A stretch of 50,689 nucleotides of DNA from a virus, in IMG/VR virus record IMGVR_UViG_3300033146_000748, positions 1 to 50,689 of that record. One strand, 5' to 3'. The translations under genes were made by a program, and so were the position numbers. This document shows positions 20,933 through 29,868 of this stretch, piece after piece; position 1 is the first letter of the stretch; the number at the start of each line of letters is the position of its first letter. Under the pieces are notes generated by a model. That model ran no database searches, was not told where the DNA came from, and saw only the letters and a list, made by a program, of their open reading frames with translations.

Positions 20933-21799
20933 TTAAAATTGACCAAATTCACATTCGGTAAATTTTTCTTTTGTTAAAATCCCTTTTGTTGGACTAAGAT
21001 AACGATTACCATCGAATGTAGACTTATCACATTCTAAACATCCATATTCTTGTCCTTCTCCACAAGCTAAACCACAAATAGGACGATGATATATTTTATA
21101 TAATTCTCTCATAATTGATTTATAATCTTTTTTTAATTTAAAACCAACACCATCTCCTAAATATTGATCAAGACGTTCAAAAGCAAAACTAAATGAAATT
21201 TTAATACAAGTGGGATACTTTTCAAAAATTAAAATAGCTTCTTCAACTAATTTATCCCAATTTTTTTCAGACACAGTATATGATATTCTAAATGGTCTTT
21301 TATCATGTGTCAATTTATCTATCACACTTTCAACTATCTCTTTAGAACTTGAACCATCTGGAAATGGACGTAAATCTTGTCCAATACCATCATAACTAAT
21401 TTCCAATTCCAATCTAAATCCCTTTTCATCAGACTCATCAAATAATTTTAATAATTTATCATAAAAAGATTGATTATTTAATAATACACCATTAGTTGTA
21501 AAAGTAGCATAATATTTTTTGTCTAACTTTTTAGAAGAATTTAACAAAGATTCAATTAAATATTCCAATTCAGTTATAGCTAAAGTAGGTTCTCCACCCA
21601 TGATGACAATTGTAGTTGATTTAATCTCCCCTTCTGTTGTTTCTAATTCTTCAATAAAATCATCAATCTGTTTTTTAGTAACTTCATAATGTTGGAAATC
21701 AGGTTGATTTCTTTTATTTGATTCATAACAATATTCACATTCCAAATTACATCTAGTAGTCAAATATATTATATTTGTCTTTTGGGTTTTATCACTCAT
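20933..21799 (-). CDS. radical SAM enzyme with C-terminal Cys cluster
   Basis: ATG 21799 (MSDKTQKTNIIYLTTRC) is chosen; earlier in-frame codons lie at or before the promoter start site. The CxxxCxxC for the SAM-cleaving 4Fe-4S cluster is at residues 17, 21 and 24, followed by MGGEPTL. The C-terminal 45 residues carry at least five cysteines (CGLACGEGQEYGCLEC...TECEF), fitting a SPASM or twitch auxiliary cluster as found in peptide-modifying maturases. The next gene downstream encodes the Cys-rich repeat protein, a plausible substrate. Confidence 0.88.
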   Translation of the reverse strand: MSDKTQKTNIIYLTTRCNLECEYCYESNKRNQPDFQHYEVTKKQIDDFIEELETTEGEIKSTTIVIMGGEPTLAITELEYLIESLLNSSKKLDKKYYATFTTNGVLLNNQSFYDKLLKLFDESDEKGFRLELEISYDGIGQDLRPFPDGSSSKEIVESVIDKLTHDKRPFRISYTVSEKNWDKLVEEAILIFEKYPTCIKISFSFAFERLDQYLGDGVGFKLKKDYKSIMRELYKIYHRPICGLACGEGQEYGCLECDKSTFDGNRYLSPTKGILTKEKFTECEFGQF

Positions 21800-21834
21800 T
21801 TTAATATCCACATTTTTTTTATTTTTTATCATAT

Positions 21835-21863
21835 AAAATAACACATTAACAAATAAATGTCAA
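21835..21863 (-). promoter_or_regulatory. sigma70-type promoter of the radical SAM/Cys-rich pair
   Basis: TTGACA (21863-21858), 17-nt spacer, TATTTT (21840-21835). The -10 is weaker than elsewhere in the window. Confidence 0.55.
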
Positions 21864-21864
21864 T

Positions 21865-24800
21865 TTAATATGAACCACCATCAATATCAATCTCACCAGT
21901 TGCAAGATCAATGATATGTCCGAATGAATCAAATGAAAGTGATGTAATATGATCACCATCATCAATAACAAATGGACTTGCCCCTACATTACCACTTAAT
22001 ATATCCTTGTTATAATGAGTAATATCAATTTTATCATCACGAGGATTAATAAATGTTAAACTAATATTAGAATCATCAGCATCACCAGATGTTGTTCCAT
22101 GACCACTCCATACAAATCCATCATTTTGAGGAAGAGTGTTATCATATATATATTCATGACTAGTATAACCAAAACCTTCATCAATGATACTAACATCAAC
22201 AATAGAACCAACAATATAAGGTACTAGTATAGCTCCTGTACCAGTAGAATTAATAGAAACTGATGATATAGTATAATATTTTGATGCTATAGCTGATTTA
22301 CTTACTGCTGTAATTCCACCTGAACCGTCAATCGCCGATACAACCCAAATTGTACCACGTCCATCTCCATATATTGATATCGTATCATTTACAGAATAAC
22401 CAGAACCACCATTCTGAATTTCAATATAATCTATATCACCTAAAACCTTAGATATCCTTAAATCAACGGTAGTATTACCAGAATCATTAATATCAAATGA
22501 TGTTTCTGTTATAGTAGTAGAAGTACCTGCAGAATCAAAAACAGGAAAGTTTGTTGTTGTTCCTGTTCCTCTACTTTGAGGATAAGCTGGGTCAGATATA
22601 TCAATATTAATAAATCCAGAACCACCATTATCAATATCAAATAAAGAAATTTCATTTGGATAAATATATACTGATTTTAATATAATACCACTATCAGAAC
22701 CATCATTAATAATATTTCCAGAAGGAGATGTATATGTTAAACCATTTTCAGTAAAAGATTCATTTAAAAACCTAATTGAACTATCATCTTCTGATACCAA
22801 TACCAAACCTAAATATTCATCAACATAATCTTTATTTACTAATTCATTTCCACGTCCTGATTTGAATATATAATGAGGATAAATTGGATTATATTGTTGA
22901 TTACCATCTAACGAAACACTACCATCCGATAAAATAACATTACTAGTAGAAAAACTATCATCAAAATAAGCCTTTGTAATTAAATGATTTGGAGCTGTTG
23001 GATATATATAACCATCAACAACACTAGGATAATTGATCGTATTATCTAATGGACGAGAACAATCAAGATTCATATATTGTAAATGGTCATCTGAATCTAA
23101 ATCATACAAATCAGAATGAGAAGCACCAACCGTAACTTCTCTTAATATTAATGTACCACCAGTACCACCTGGAACTGTAACACTTTCACCTTTAACATAT
23201 CCAGTACCAGAAGAAGAAACTGAAACACCTGTTAATGATCCTGCTGAAACAGAGTTAATATTAATAGTTAAAGAAATACCAGAACCATCTAATATTGAAA
23301 TATTATTTCCAACAGAATAACCAGAACCTGCATTTTGGATTTCAACTTCCAAAACTTTTCCAATTGGGATAGTATTTGATGATTGTAATAAATTACATAA
23401 TCTTGCATCAATATATCCATATGTAACCAAATTTTCAGGGTTTTGTTCAATGGTAGATGTTAAATATAATAACCTATCAGATTTAGGATAATCTTTTCTT
23501 ACAATATTAGAAACATATATTACTCCATTGACATCTGTAAATGTATCAGAAGATGATATATTAGTATAAACATTTTCAATAATATCATCAATTTCAGCAC
23601 GAGAAGTTAGATTACCGCCAACTACAGAGGTGTGAATATTTGTTGTTATTCTACCAGCTGTATAATCATCCCCATCATTTCTCAAATATTGAGGATGAGG
23701 GTCAATTTGAGATTGATGTTCACTTATTTTTGTAGTAACAAATAATGTAGACGATAAACTTTGACTAGAAGATGAATCTAATATAGCATATGTAACAGAA
23801 GAATCATAACTTAACACATCTGTTGCAGTTAATGTACCATCCCTTAATAAATAATCACCACCACTTCCAAGTCCTAATGAAGCAATTTCTATATCTACAT
23901 AATGTTTAGTAGAAAGATGTTGGTCTAATACTGGATCAACCCCTGAAATAGTTCCTGTAAAACCTATACCAGCCCTATCTCCTGTACCTAAAATATATTG
24001 AGTATGATCATCATCACCCAATCCACTAATATTACCATGATCTATTAAAGAACCATCATTCAAAACATCATTCAAATACAAAACCGTAACCAAATCAACA
24101 TCAAAATTTGGATATACAGAATTATCATGAACTCTTGGAATTTGAGTATATCTATTAGTATTATCATTAAGTAAACTTACATTAGTTATTGGTTGACCAT
24201 TAAAATATTCAGCATTAAGATCATTAACTAATATTTGATTACCATTAACTGTAAAAGGAGCACCTGTTAATTCATTAAATGATACATTTTTATTAAATAT
24301 TGTATCATTATTTATTGTAATTGTTGTTTGTTGTATATCTATAGATACATTATCAAGTGATGTTATAGTTGCTATAGCAGAACCAATAAAATTATCAAAT
24401 GTAACTTGATCATATATTGTATAATCATTTCCACCATTATTAACATTAATAGATGAAATTGAACCAGAAGATACAACAATATCAACAGTTAATCCTGTTC
24501 CTGTACCACCAGAAGTTGGTTCATTTAAATATGTACCATTTGTAAACCCTGAACCAGAATCATCTAAACTAATACCAATTACAGAACCAAATTGACTATA
24601 ACCTAATTTTAATCCTGTATCATTACCTACAATAACATTTGTAATAACACCTTTAGTTGGATCTACTTCAAGGTTTTCAATAAAATATCTTGGAGAAATT
24701 AGAATCCAACGTCCTGATGCACCAACATCTGTTGGGGCTATTATTGTTGGATAAACTGGTGTATCAGATGAAATATTATCATATCTATAAAAGTTTATAG

Positions 24801-24927
24801 CATTTAATGTATCATCTTTAACAACAGCAAGATCATTATTCTTTAATAAACTTGCACTTATATTATCTAAAGAACCAGAAGCACCACCTGTCTGGTATAT
24901 TGCTCCAAATATTCTATTAACAGCCAT
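21865..24927 (-). CDS. large fibre/appendage protein with GGxGY beta-modules
   Basis: 1020 residues, rich in Ser, Gly, Asp and Thr, with an N-terminus (MAVNRIFGAIYQTGGASGSL) resembling other virion-attachment regions. Repeats such as NAGSGYSVGNNISI, NGGSGYSVNDTISI and DEGFGYTSHEYI occur near residues 125-190, 535-600 and 830-930; related modules are inserted in the tail sheath. Fibre-type linkers (DDHTQYILGTGDRAG, LDQHLSTKHYVD, DLDSDDHLQYMNL) lie between. GGAGGAA precedes the ATG. It is likely a long or neck fibre; receptor binding is inferred. Confidence 0.75.
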   Translation of the reverse strand: MAVNRIFGAIYQTGGASGSLDNISASLLKNNDLAVVKDDTLNAINFYRYDNISSDTPVYPTIIAPTDVGASGRWILISPRYFIENLEVDPTKGVITNVIVGNDTGLKLGYSQFGSVIGISLDDSGSGFTNGTYLNEPTSGGTGTGLTVDIVVSSGSISSINVNNGGNDYTIYDQVTFDNFIGSAIATITSLDNVSIDIQQTTITINNDTIFNKNVSFNELTGAPFTVNGNQILVNDLNAEYFNGQPITNVSLLNDNTNRYTQIPRVHDNSVYPNFDVDLVTVLYLNDVLNDGSLIDHGNISGLGDDDHTQYILGTGDRAGIGFTGTISGVDPVLDQHLSTKHYVDIEIASLGLGSGGDYLLRDGTLTATDVLSYDSSVTYAILDSSSSQSLSSTLFVTTKISEHQSQIDPHPQYLRNDGDDYTAGRITTNIHTSVVGGNLTSRAEIDDIIENVYTNISSSDTFTDVNGVIYVSNIVRKDYPKSDRLLYLTSTIEQNPENLVTYGYIDARLCNLLQSSNTIPIGKVLEVEIQNAGSGYSVGNNISILDGSGISLTININSVSAGSLTGVSVSSSGTGYVKGESVTVPGGTGGTLILREVTVGASHSDLYDLDSDDHLQYMNLDCSRPLDNTINYPSVVDGYIYPTAPNHLITKAYFDDSFSTSNVILSDGSVSLDGNQQYNPIYPHYIFKSGRGNELVNKDYVDEYLGLVLVSEDDSSIRFLNESFTENGLTYTSPSGNIINDGSDSGIILKSVYIYPNEISLFDIDNGGSGFINIDISDPAYPQSRGTGTTTNFPVFDSAGTSTTITETSFDINDSGNTTVDLRISKVLGDIDYIEIQNGGSGYSVNDTISIYGDGRGTIWVVSAIDGSGGITAVSKSAIASKYYTISSVSINSTGTGAILVPYIVGSIVDVSIIDEGFGYTSHEYIYDNTLPQNDGFVWSGHGTTSGDADDSNISLTFINPRDDKIDITHYNKDILSGNVGASPFVIDDGDHITSLSFDSFGHIIDLATGEIDIDGGSY

Positions 24928-24955
24928 TAAATTATTCCTCCAAAATTACACTATA

Positions 24956-25396
24956 TCATGTTTTTTTCTTTTTCTTTTTAACTTCATTAGTCATAACAGT
25001 GTAATCAATTGCCTTATGAGAATATGTCATTGTATCATCTTCAAACATTCTTTCTCTATTATTAAAACATTGATCTTTTATATCACTATGCCGTTTTTGT
25101 TTGTTTATATAATTAACAAATGAATGGTTACAGACTGTTGTTATATAAGCAAATGGATTATTTGACTTTTTAAGGTCAAAGTTCTTTAAGTATTTACAGC
25201 AAGTATACACAGCTTCTTGTATCATATCCTCCTTCCAAGTATAATTTATAAAATTACCTTTATTTGATATGTTCTTTGCTATCAGTAATAGCATTGAACC
25301 TAATCTCTCCGATATGATAGAAGTTTCATTAAACTTTTCTATTTCTGGTATGAGGTCTTTATTCCTCACATAATAATTAACGGTCTTTTCAGACAT
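24956..25396 (-). CDS. 55: gp55 late-transcription sigma factor
   Basis: ATG 25396 follows GGAGGAAAAC; the earlier ATG overlaps that site. The product (about 146 residues) begins MSEKTVNYYVRNKDLIPEI and contains LGSMLLLIAKNISNKGNF, TWKEDMIQEAVYTCCKYL and NPFAYITTVCNHSFVNYINKQKR, a close match in order to the sigma-region-2-like domain of T4 gp55. It replaces host sigma on core RNA polymerase and recognises TATAAATA, which occurs before several virion genes here. The lysine-rich tail (KKKKKKT) is unusual. Confidence 0.88.
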   Translation of the reverse strand: MSEKTVNYYVRNKDLIPEIEKFNETSIISERLGSMLLLIAKNISNKGNFINYTWKEDMIQEAVYTCCKYLKNFDLKKSNNPFAYITTVCNHSFVNYINKQKRHSDIKDQCFNNRERMFEDDTMTYSHKAIDYTVMTNEVKKKKKKT

Positions 25397-25446
25397 GTTT
25401 TCCTCCATATATGTATTTTATATACCATATATGATAACATTAACCG

Positions 25447-25818
25447 TTACTTTTGTAAACTTTTTCTAACACTTTTTTCAAATTCATTTTGTATGTTAGA
25501 TAATTCATCATTAAACTTAAACCATTTCTCTTTAAGTTGTCTTATCTTTTGTGCATCCATCCGTATAACTTCTGGTGAATGACCTTGTTCCTCTAAACAA
25601 AAATCAAATACATACTTACCTCTATATATAGATTTAAGTTCTTTGTTCGCTCGTTCTAATAATTCCATCATCGCATCATCTAATTGATACTTCTCTTGTA
25701 TTCTTAATACCAAATCATAATTATTAGTTTTATTCTCAACCAAATCAATATTTAATGATCTAAACGAACTTACATCATCATCATCAGTAGAAACTTTTAG
25801 ATATCTATATAATCTCAT
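25447..25818 (-). CDS. 123-residue protein next to gene 55, unknown
   Basis: Acidic N-terminus with DDDDVSSFRSL, then helices (QEKYQLDDAMMELLERANKELKS; VIRMDAQKIRQLKEKWFKFNDELSNIQNEFE). Its size and neighbourhood would suit a late coactivator such as T4 gp33, but no gp33 signature was found. It overlaps the upstream fibre gene by 4 bp. Confidence 0.6.
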   Translation of the reverse strand: MRLYRYLKVSTDDDDVSSFRSLNIDLVENKTNNYDLVLRIQEKYQLDDAMMELLERANKELKSIYRGKYVFDFCLEEQGHSPEVIRMDAQKIRQLKEKWFKFNDELSNIQNEFEKSVRKSLQK

Positions 25819-26921
25819 TGTGATATCCTTACAAAATGTTGAATCGCATCTGATACTCTAATTTCAATGGAATCAGAACTAATTCTTGTTATTTTTATTG
25901 GTTGAACCACAACTCCCGTTACAGGAGATGAAGTGGTTTCCCATAATATAACATTAGGAAAATCTACTCCTAAATTATGTTGTACCACATATCCATATGA
26001 ACCATCTGTATTTAATGACCAATTTGCTGGTTGTATCGTCATCCCAAATGATCTACCTTCAATCATTGATTTAGTAATAAAATCTGTTCCAGATAATGAA
26101 TTATAAGTAATTGCTGATAAATATCCAACTGGAGCAGTATAATCTCTTGTACCATCTACATGAGAATAAATATGATGATCATCAACATTAGGATCAGTAA
26201 CATGATCCCACCATCTTTTACCTAATGAATTGGAAATTAATTTATTTCTATCAGTATTTGTATCTGTAATATCAATTACATCAATACCATGTGGTTTACC
26301 AGGACCACCAACCACATCTACTCTTTCAAATGAACTACTTTCAATATTAAATATCCAATCTTCTATTGAATTAAATATTGTATTGGAATGTGATTCCCAA
26401 TTATTACCATTCACATTTTTAATCAATTTATTTGGTTGGGTATTTTCTGGTATTCCTGTATAACTATCAAGATTTACTGGTCTTATACCATGTATTTCAG
26501 TAATACCACCAACTCCAATTTTCATAAATCTATGATCTTCCCAACCTTTTGCAAGTAGATTAGAAACAGCTTTATTTTTTAATGGGTCGGTACTAGTAAC
26601 ATCAACTTCAGCAACAGAAGTTGAAAATACATCAATATAATCAATATATCCTGCTGAAACTCCTGGTGATTTCCAACCAATCTTAAATTTTTGATCAAAG
26701 AAATAACCATTTGCTTCAGTAGTATCAGCAATCCAAAATTCAAAATAACCTTTTCTACTTGTATATGTTTGAGGAGCAGTATTTGTTGCTATTCCTCCTA
26801 TTTCATCTGTATAAACATATGCTGGATCACTTGTTCCTGCTATATAAATTGTTATTTCTGCATTTTCAATTGGATTTCCTTCATCTGTTACAAGAAACTG
26901 CCAATAATGTCGTCTAGCCAT
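25815..26921 (-). CDS. tail fibre/baseplate-associated protein
   Basis: 368 residues. The N-terminus (MARRHYWQFLVTDEGNPIENAEITIYIAGTSDPAYVYTD) forms a beta-sandwich seen at the virion-binding end of baseplate-attached proteins. The C-terminal 100 residues (YGYVVQHNLGVDFPNVILWETTSSPVTGVVVQPIKITRISSDSIEIRVSD) are a fold common at the tips of short fibres. It follows the gp7-like gene and precedes gene 55. GGAG lies before the ATG and a late promoter variant upstream. Confidence 0.75.
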   Translation of the reverse strand: MARRHYWQFLVTDEGNPIENAEITIYIAGTSDPAYVYTDEIGGIATNTAPQTYTSRKGYFEFWIADTTEANGYFFDQKFKIGWKSPGVSAGYIDYIDVFSTSVAEVDVTSTDPLKNKAVSNLLAKGWEDHRFMKIGVGGITEIHGIRPVNLDSYTGIPENTQPNKLIKNVNGNNWESHSNTIFNSIEDWIFNIESSSFERVDVVGGPGKPHGIDVIDITDTNTDRNKLISNSLGKRWWDHVTDPNVDDHHIYSHVDGTRDYTAPVGYLSAITYNSLSGTDFITKSMIEGRSFGMTIQPANWSLNTDGSYGYVVQHNLGVDFPNVILWETTSSPVTGVVVQPIKITRISSDSIEIRVSDAIQHFVRISQ

Positions 26922-26949
26922 GAATTACTCCGTTTTGTTTATTCCTTAT

Positions 26950-26957
26950 TATTTATC
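26950..26957 (-). promoter_or_regulatory. late promoter variant GATAAATA
   Basis: One mismatch from TATAAATA, about 30 nt before the fibre-protein ATG at 26921. Confidence 0.45.
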
Positions 26958-26961
26958 AATT

Positions 26962-29865
26962 CTATCCTAGTAATGCTTCATTTAAATGATCTAATAAAAT
27001 AATATTATTTTCATCTAATAAAAATACATCTAATCCCAATGGATCTTTAAAAATTCTAAAATGTCCTATAAAGTTAACTCCAAATGGTTTATATATCCCA
27101 CTTAATGAACTATAAACAATTCTTTGTCTACTAAGTCTTCCGATTCTATTATTTGCTATTTCTATAGCTGTAATCATATATTCCTTTTCTTCTAATTGTT
27201 CAAGTCCTTCATTCTTTACAATAAATGTATAATAATACCAAAACTCATCCTCACCATAATATTGAACATCACCGTAAATAAAATTCTTATTAGATGGATG
27301 ACTATAATCATAATAATGAATATCTTTATCTTCTTTTCCGCCAAATAAAAATAAAGCATCTCTATGTCCTTCTGGTAAAAATGTAAATATCTCATCATCT
27401 GTTTCAATAGTTAATCTATATTCAACTGTCATCATTTCACCAATTGGACTTATAGGAACTAAACCAGAAAATGAAACCAAATCACCTACTGGACTGATTG
27501 CCGCAAAACCTAAATAATCAGCTGGATTACCTCTACTTGATAATTCCCATAAAATTACTAATACAGATTCATTATTGATGTTATATTCATTTAATAATAT
27601 TCTTGCTGGCTCTAATTTAACACTATTTTCATCATAACAAGCAACCTGAAATACATTTATTGAATAAGGATGATCTATTACCCAAGCAATCCAATCATTA
27701 CCAGCATATGAATAATTTGATGTTATACTATTTATATTATTAAATACCCATACATCATCAGTTATAATATCATCTATTATATCATCACCATCAATATCAA
27801 TTTCATCTCCAAGAGCAATACCAGATCTTATATATACATTATAATCAGCATCAACATTAGAAAGTTCAATTGTATTATTATCAAAAATATAACTATTATC
27901 TTCATTTATAACTTTATTGTCAATAGTTGTTCTAACTTGATACATAACTTCTTTTCTATTAAAACCATGTATTATTCTCCAATTAACAGGACCACCAGAA
28001 AAATCAAGATCGGATTCAACACGAGAAGCTGTTGATAATACAGCAAAGCCCATTACTTCTTCATCAAATCTTAAAACAACAGTATGATCATCAATAACTT
28101 CAATTTCATCTGGTATCAATCTTTCAAATAAGTCATCAAAAGCAGTAATATATAAATCTTCCGTCATCAGTTCATGTGTAACAACCCATATATCTTCTGG
28201 TTCACGATGAATACTAATCATATTATTACTATCAAATACTGTAGAACTAAGAGCATTTGTAATACTATGACTTGTATATGGACGATTATATAATGAAAAT
28301 TTCTCACCAGTTAAATCAGTATATGGTGCATATATAAAATTATAACCTGATTGTCTATTAACTGGTCTTTGTAGTTCCCAATTATTATATAATGATTTTG
28401 CAAGTTGTTCAGGCATAATATATCTATCATTCATTGGTTCTACTGATAAATCCAAATCAACACGATAGTATGGAGACAACATTTTATTATCAGAAGAAAC
28501 ATAACCATCAGGATATGTAGTTTTATCAAATTGTGAATACCAATATACCCCAGCACCTAATGTACCATCTGGTGTGTCTTTACCATATAACTCAGTATAA
28601 ATATGATCCTCATATTCTGTTATAATGCCACCAACATCTTCATGCCATCTTTCCATTACATTAAATATATTTCTTGAATTCCGACATAATATATCATAAA
28701 TAATATACATTGCAGCATATGTACCTTTACGTTTCATTAACCATACTAATTCAGCTGCATATTCTCTGTATTGTTCTAAGAACCAATCATCAATAACACC
28801 TTCATTCAGCATATCATAAAATGTAGGAATATATCCAAGATACTTTCTGTCTGTTTCCCTTGCATCTCTTAACGTCCATACATCTTTAAGCAACTGATAT
28901 CCTTCTGAATATAATTGATCAAAATAGGTATCAAAAAACTCCATTGCCTTTTCAGTTCTATTTGGAGCTGGTAATGCTGATCTCACCCAATCTTTCATAC
29001 CATTAAATACAATATGATATAATTCAGGATCAGATTGATTTTCTTTTACTGTATGATATATCTCACCAAAATATACAAATCTCTTATCAGTATTAACATA
29101 ATTTCTAATAACATAATCAATATCAAATTGTGATTGATAATAATTATATGCAAAATTCTTCAACCAATCTTGAAATGCACTATCCTTTCTAAAATACATC
29201 TCAACAGAGTTCTTTAATATGTCATCAATTGTCAAATTACCCCATTTAATTGGACTATTATCATATTCATAATCATAAGTTTGAATACTAACAAAATCTG
29301 AATCATAATAAGGTTCATCAACAGGAATATCTGAATTATAAATTATTGTATTTGTTTCATCTGGAATAATTTCACTAACTTCAACATTATTAAATCTGAA
29401 ATATTTCTTTTCTCTTGGTTCTTCATACAAAGGACGTAATCTAACTGGAACAAATCCAAATTCGTCAATTTTAGCATACATATCAACATAAGAACCACCA
29501 TCAACAACTATAGTTCCATAATTATCACCTAATCGTAATATACCAGCATGCGGTTCAGAATCATCAATATGATAATTTGCCATAGGACTACGATCAATCC
29601 AAACATTCCATGCAACATCAGAAGTATAAAATTGAATTGATTGATCTGTATTAGGATCAAAAGTTGGATATCTATCTAATGTATCAAGTTGATCGGTACT
29701 TGTTTCTAAATTAACCGTACCACCAATCCAAATTACATCAGTAAATATAACCCTTTTATATAAATTAACCAAATCAGGATTAACATATTCTGGTCTTACA
29801 GGTTCAACTAAAGATAATAAAAAATCTTTTAATAAAAAATATGGGGAATCAGCAAATCTATTCAT
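26962..29865 (-). CDS. 7: baseplate wedge protein, gp7-like
   Basis: 967 residues. Its N-terminal half carries a helical segment with FFDTYFDQLYSEGYQLLKDVWTLRDARETDRKYLGYIPTFYDML, then LVWLMKRKGTYAAMYIIYDIL: a KGT helix pair shared by tail-protein I / gp7-type wedge components. The C-terminal half is beta-rich. Its position directly after gp6 and the usual T4 wedge order support gp7. It is slightly shorter than T4 gp7 (about 1030). Confidence 0.65.
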   Translation of the reverse strand: MNRFADSPYFLLKDFLLSLVEPVRPEYVNPDLVNLYKRVIFTDVIWIGGTVNLETSTDQLDTLDRYPTFDPNTDQSIQFYTSDVAWNVWIDRSPMANYHIDDSEPHAGILRLGDNYGTIVVDGGSYVDMYAKIDEFGFVPVRLRPLYEEPREKKYFRFNNVEVSEIIPDETNTIIYNSDIPVDEPYYDSDFVSIQTYDYEYDNSPIKWGNLTIDDILKNSVEMYFRKDSAFQDWLKNFAYNYYQSQFDIDYVIRNYVNTDKRFVYFGEIYHTVKENQSDPELYHIVFNGMKDWVRSALPAPNRTEKAMEFFDTYFDQLYSEGYQLLKDVWTLRDARETDRKYLGYIPTFYDMLNEGVIDDWFLEQYREYAAELVWLMKRKGTYAAMYIIYDILCRNSRNIFNVMERWHEDVGGIITEYEDHIYTELYGKDTPDGTLGAGVYWYSQFDKTTYPDGYVSSDNKMLSPYYRVDLDLSVEPMNDRYIMPEQLAKSLYNNWELQRPVNRQSGYNFIYAPYTDLTGEKFSLYNRPYTSHSITNALSSTVFDSNNMISIHREPEDIWVVTHELMTEDLYITAFDDLFERLIPDEIEVIDDHTVVLRFDEEVMGFAVLSTASRVESDLDFSGGPVNWRIIHGFNRKEVMYQVRTTIDNKVINEDNSYIFDNNTIELSNVDADYNVYIRSGIALGDEIDIDGDDIIDDIITDDVWVFNNINSITSNYSYAGNDWIAWVIDHPYSINVFQVACYDENSVKLEPARILLNEYNINNESVLVILWELSSRGNPADYLGFAAISPVGDLVSFSGLVPISPIGEMMTVEYRLTIETDDEIFTFLPEGHRDALFLFGGKEDKDIHYYDYSHPSNKNFIYGDVQYYGEDEFWYYYTFIVKNEGLEQLEEKEYMITAIEIANNRIGRLSRQRIVYSSLSGIYKPFGVNFIGHFRIFKDPLGLDVFLLDENNIILLDHLNEALLG

Positions 29866-29868
29866 AGA

